A stretch of 64,000 nt of DNA from Psychrobium sp051201665 (lineage in GTDB: Bacteria > Pseudomonadota > Gammaproteobacteria > Enterobacterales > Psychrobiaceae), in assembly GCF_051201665.1 (NCBI RefSeq), contig NZ_CP179210.1:4216001-4280000 (forward strand), given 5' to 3'. Position 1 is the first letter of the stretch, and every line of letters starts with the position of its first letter. Below, piece after piece: positions 61,027-64,000 of this stretch. Made by a program: the position numbers and the translations under genes. Under the pieces are notes generated by a model. It saw only the letters and a list, made by a program, of their open reading frames with translations, searched no databases and was not told the DNA's origin.

Positions 61027-62916
61027 CTAACTTGCTTTCTTAAGCAGGCCTTTCTTTTTCATATAAACCAATAACAGTGAAATAGCCGCCGGTGTGATAC
61101 CAGAAATACGGCTTGCCATACCCAATGTAGCAGGGCGAGCTTCAGTAAGCTTTGCAACCACTTCATTTGATAAACCAGATACTTGGCTATAATCTAAATC
61201 GATTGGCAATAATGTGTTTTCATTGCGTTGTTGTTTTTCAACTTCGTCCATCTGACGTGCAATATAACCTGCATATTTGATTTGAGTTTGAACTTGATAG
61301 GCCGCATCTTCTTTCTCAAGGCCAGGGCCACAACCATCAATTTTCATAAGATCATCGTAAGTTAATTCAGGACGGCGTAGCAGTTCTTCTAAATTTGCTT
61401 CACGACTCATTGGATTTTTTAATAATCCATTAAGTTGTTCAGCTTGTTCACTTTTAGCTTGGATCCAATGAGACGATAAACGTTGTTTTTCTTGTTCAAC
61501 ACTCTCAATTTTTTCGTTAAACAATTTCCAACGATGATCATCCACTAAACCAAGTTCTCGACCTTGCTCTGTTAAACGTATATCCGCATTGTCTTCACGT
61601 AATAACAAACGGTATTCTGCACGTGAAGTAAACATGCGATAAGGTTCTTTAGTACCAAGTGTTGATAAATCGTCAATTAACACGCCCATATATGCTTGGT
61701 TACGTTGTGGTGACCAAACGTCTAAATCTTGTGATTGACGAGCGGCGTTCATCCCCGCAATTAATCCTTGAGCGCCAGCTTCTTCATAGCCAGTTGTGCC
61801 GTTAATTTGACCCGCAAAGAAAAGACCATTGATAAATTTGTTTTCAAGGCTTGGTTTTAAATCTCGAGGATCAAAATAATCATACTCAATAGCGTAACCT
61901 GGACGTGTAATGAAGGCATTTTCAAAACCCTTCATTGAATTTACTAGTTCAACTTGAACATCAAAAGGTAAGCTGGTGGATATGCCATTTGGGTAAACTT
62001 CATTAGTTGTTAACCCTTCTGGTTCAACGAATATTTGATGTGAGTTTTTATCAGCAAAACGAGTGATCTTATCTTCAATTGATGGACAATAACGTGGGCC
62101 AGTTCCTTCGATCACGCCTGTAAACATTGGGCTGCGATCTAATCCGTTACGAATAATATCATGCGTATTCTCATTGGTATGAGTGATATAACATGGGATC
62201 TGTTGTGGATGATCGCTTTTATTACCAATGAATGAAAATGTTGGTAATGGGGTATCACCTGGTTGCGCTTCTAATTTAGAAAAATCAATAGTGCGAGCAT
62301 CAATACGTGGTGGCGTTCCAGTTTTTAGTCTATCAACACGCAATGGTAATTCTCGTAAACGAGCGGCTAACTTTATTGACGCAGGATCACCAGCACGACC
62401 ACCGGTATGATTTTCTAATCCAATATGAATGGTTCCACCTAAGAAAGTTCCTACCGTTAGCACGACAGCTTTGGCAGTGAATTTAATACCCATTTGAGTT
62501 ACAACACCACAAACTTGATCGTTTTCAACGATGAGATCATCACATGATTGTTGGAAAATAGTCAGGTTAGGTTGATTTTCTAATTTAGCGCGCACAGCTG
62601 CTTTGTATAAAGCGCGGTCAGTTTGAGCACGTGTTGCCCGAACTGCTGGGCCTTTACTTGAATTAAGGGTTCGAAATTGAATACCTGCTAGGTCAGTAGC
62701 CTGAGCCATATATCCGCCCAGTGCATCAATTTCTTTAACCAAATGTCCTTTACCAATACCACCAATGGCAGGATTACATGACATTTGACCTAAGGTATCG
62801 ATGTTATGCGTTAACAACAGGGTATTTTGTCCCATACGCGCAGCGGCTAGGGCAGCTTCAGTGCCTGCATGACCACCACCAATGACAATTACATCAAACT
62901 GTTTGTTAAATAACAT
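61027..62916 (-). CDS. mnmG: tRNA uridine-5-carboxymethylaminomethyl modification enzyme MnmG
   Basis: 629 residues from the ATG at 62916, which gives the usual N-terminus MLFNKQFDVIVIGGGHAGTEAA with the FAD-binding GxGxxG. With MnmE it modifies U34 of several tRNAs. CNPAIGGIGKGHLVKEIDALGG and FRTLNSSKGPAVRATRAQTDR are conserved segments. Also known as gidA. Adjacent to the origin region as in many gammaproteobacteria. Confidence 0.96.
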   Translation of the reverse strand: MLFNKQFDVIVIGGGHAGTEAALAAARMGQNTLLLTHNIDTLGQMSCNPAIGGIGKGHLVKEIDALGGYMAQATDLAGIQFRTLNSSKGPAVRATRAQTDRALYKAAVRAKLENQPNLTIFQQSCDDLIVENDQVCGVVTQMGIKFTAKAVVLTVGTFLGGTIHIGLENHTGGRAGDPASIKLAARLRELPLRVDRLKTGTPPRIDARTIDFSKLEAQPGDTPLPTFSFIGNKSDHPQQIPCYITHTNENTHDIIRNGLDRSPMFTGVIEGTGPRYCPSIEDKITRFADKNSHQIFVEPEGLTTNEVYPNGISTSLPFDVQVELVNSMKGFENAFITRPGYAIEYDYFDPRDLKPSLENKFINGLFFAGQINGTTGYEEAGAQGLIAGMNAARQSQDLDVWSPQRNQAYMGVLIDDLSTLGTKEPYRMFTSRAEYRLLLREDNADIRLTEQGRELGLVDDHRWKLFNEKIESVEQEKQRLSSHWIQAKSEQAEQLNGLLKNPMSREANLEELLRRPELTYDDLMKIDGCGPGLEKEDAAYQVQTQIKYAGYIARQMDEVEKQQRNENTLLPIDLDYSQVSGLSNEVVAKLTEARPATLGMASRISGITPAAISLLLVYMKKKGLLKKAS

Positions 62917-62940
62917 TTCTCGTACCACGTGTTTCAAAAG

Positions 62941-63399
62941 GACGGATATTCTACCAATTTTTTAACCGATCTAAAACGATCATTTTTCGATGATCCAATA
63001 CATAATATAAATAGAATTATTTAAAGATCTTTATTATCTCTTATTATTAATGATCGCTTAGATCTGTGTGTAAGTGATCTAAGATCCTGATGATCATGAT
63101 CTTAATGGTGATCATAAAGTGTTAAATGATCACGATCTATCTTGGGATCAAACTGTGTATAAAAACGCTAGTTATCCACAGGGTGATTTGTAATTAAAGT
63201 TATTAACGAATAAGTATTTTTTTTAGGGCTGATATAAAGTAGTTATTCACAGGTTTAATTGTTCGAAAAATGAGTTATTGGATAACTTTTTTAGATCTAA
63301 AACCTAAAAAAACGGATCTCATGATGAAAATTAGATCCGTTTTTAGATGATCTTGTTGATGAATTTAGTGCGATCTTTGACGATGTGATCACATTATTT
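62941..63399. other. Chromosomal replication origin (oriC)
   Basis: About 460 bp between mnmG and mioC with 20 GATC sites, far above chance. DnaA boxes: TTATCCACA at 63172-63180 (perfect), TTATTCACA at 63243-63251, TTATACACA (minus strand) at 63154-63162 and weaker TTACACACA (minus strand) at 63065-63073. An AT-rich section near 63020-63055 includes GATCTTTATTATC and TTATTATTAATGATC, resembling the 13-mer unwinding repeats. Position between mnmG and mioC is that of the E. coli origin. Confidence 0.92.
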
Positions 63400-63846
63400 T
63401 TAACCTGAAAGCTTATCTTGCCACTGCTCAAACCAATGTTGAGCGTGATCTTCTGGTATTTCTCCGGTGCTAACATCGATATTTAGTGAGTCAATGATCT
63501 GTTTTGCACCGCGATCCTTAAGCATTTTGTCGACGGTTTTACCTGCTTGGCAAAATGTATCGTAGTTAGTGTCACCTAGCGCACAGACAGCGTAATCGAT
63601 GTGTTTTAGGTTAGTTTGAATGGCAAGTTGATCTATAAAATTTAAGATATTATCTGGAAAATCACCTGCTCCATGGGTTGAAGTACAAAGGATCCATATT
63701 TGCGGTATGGTTAGATCGAAATCGTTAAGATCGGGAGCTAGATGTTGGTTCACTTCGCGATCGTCAGGCACAAGTGTTGCCAAATGATCCGCGACATATT
63801 CACTTGATCCAAGCATGGTACCGACAATAAAGTGGATTGGTTTCAT
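63400..63846 (-). CDS. mioC: Flavodoxin MioC
   Basis: 148 residues. FMN-binding loops: GTMLGSSEYVA near the N-terminus, CTSTHGAGDFPDN (about 53-65) and VCALGDTNYDTFCQAGK (about 86-102). Single-domain flavodoxin of MioC length. Beside oriC as in E. coli. The paralogous YqcA cannot be ruled out by sequence alone, but the origin context favours MioC. Confidence 0.9.
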   Translation of the reverse strand: MKPIHFIVGTMLGSSEYVADHLATLVPDDREVNQHLAPDLNDFDLTIPQIWILCTSTHGAGDFPDNILNFIDQLAIQTNLKHIDYAVCALGDTNYDTFCQAGKTVDKMLKDRGAKQIIDSLNIDVSTGEIPEDHAQHWFEQWQDKLSG

Positions 63847-63854
63847 GTTATTTC

Positions 63855-64000
63855 CTATTTAAAAAAACTTGCTTCATCACCACTGTAGGTAATAGAGCGT
63901 AAACAAAATTGCTGACATTGTTGAATGAGCTTAATACGCTCGAAAGTAGGCATTTGTTGATGCTGCCAACGTAATGGAATAAGTGTGGCTTCATTCAAGG
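63855..64000 (-). CDS. Partial gene, C-terminal 47 residues, unidentified
   Basis: An open frame continues past the window edge and ends at 63855: LNEATLIPLRWQHQQMPTF and 28 further residues to GDEASFFK and TAG. It lies 8 bp upstream of the mioC start, same strand, suggesting one operon. The visible part is too short to identify. Confidence 0.6.
   Translation of the reverse strand, partial: LNEATLIPLRWQHQQMPTFERIKLIQQCQQFCLRSITYSGDEASFFK

Overview
The window looks like the chromosome of a low-GC marine gammaproteobacterium of the Alteromonadales, probably Colwelliaceae (Thalassotalea/Colwellia-like). The grounds are the mnmG / GATC-rich origin / mioC arrangement at 61.0-63.8 kb, the DnaA boxes there, AT-rich codon use and the kinds of proteins present (CcoG, DUF-type zinc metalloprotease, S9 peptidase, VanZ). 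The genus call is inference; no rRNA or tRNA gene is present.

Layout. 0-2.6 kb: two NTF2/SnoaL-like proteins and an amidohydrolase in one operon. 3.1-4.5 kb: acetyltransferase and adenosine deaminase. 4.6-6.7 kb: a fatty-acid desaturase and its ferredoxin-reductase partner, both pseudogenes, the desaturase also carrying a MITE. 6.8-13.1 kb: AdoMet decarboxylase, periplasmic nuclease, VanZ-like protein, CcoG, DHH phosphoesterase, sigma-54 activator. 13.2-14.1 kb: alkD split by a second MITE type. 14.3-27.8 kb: zinc metalloprotease, a GntR-ABC exporter operon with two tandem paralogous membrane proteins, S9 peptidase, hemN and a TetR regulator. 27.9-32.3 kb: molybdenum operon moaA-moaD-moaE-modA-modB-(MITE)-modC. 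32.4-34.8 kb: YgiQ radical SAM protein.

35-51.7 kb is an accessory, IS-rich zone: an IS5/IS427 element interrupted by a MITE, a related non-autonomous element, a secreted-protein gene disabled by a 7-bp repeat expansion, a higBA toxin-antitoxin pair with twin operators, an IS66 element nested in an ISAs1 element, a second ISAs1 element inside a small gene with a double-glycine-type motif next to an Asp/Glu racemase, an IS1634 remnant, a 284-bp duplicate of a downstream M56 peptidase gene, and a second IS66 element.

51.8-61.0 kb holds the most interesting intact locus. A ten-gene, tightly packed minus-strand operon encodes a 43-residue small protein, a YIP1-like membrane protein, a membrane fusion protein, a MacB-type ATPase and permease, a LytS-type kinase, a LytTR regulator, a GspF/PilC-like membrane protein, a type IV prepilin-like protein and a small lipoprotein. 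It diverges from a BlaI repressor and an M56 (BlaR1-like) membrane protease whose promoter carries a perfect 20-bp inverted repeat containing two BlaI-type dyads. This suggests an envelope-stress or peptide-responsive export/pilin system. A partial, decayed counterpart (YIP1-like plus truncated fusion protein, and the M56 fragment) lies in the IS zone.

The window ends with mnmG, oriC, mioC and a partial gene. Four MITE copies with TACCAAT ends and 3-bp TAA/TTA target duplications are the recurrent cause or mark of gene disruption across the window.
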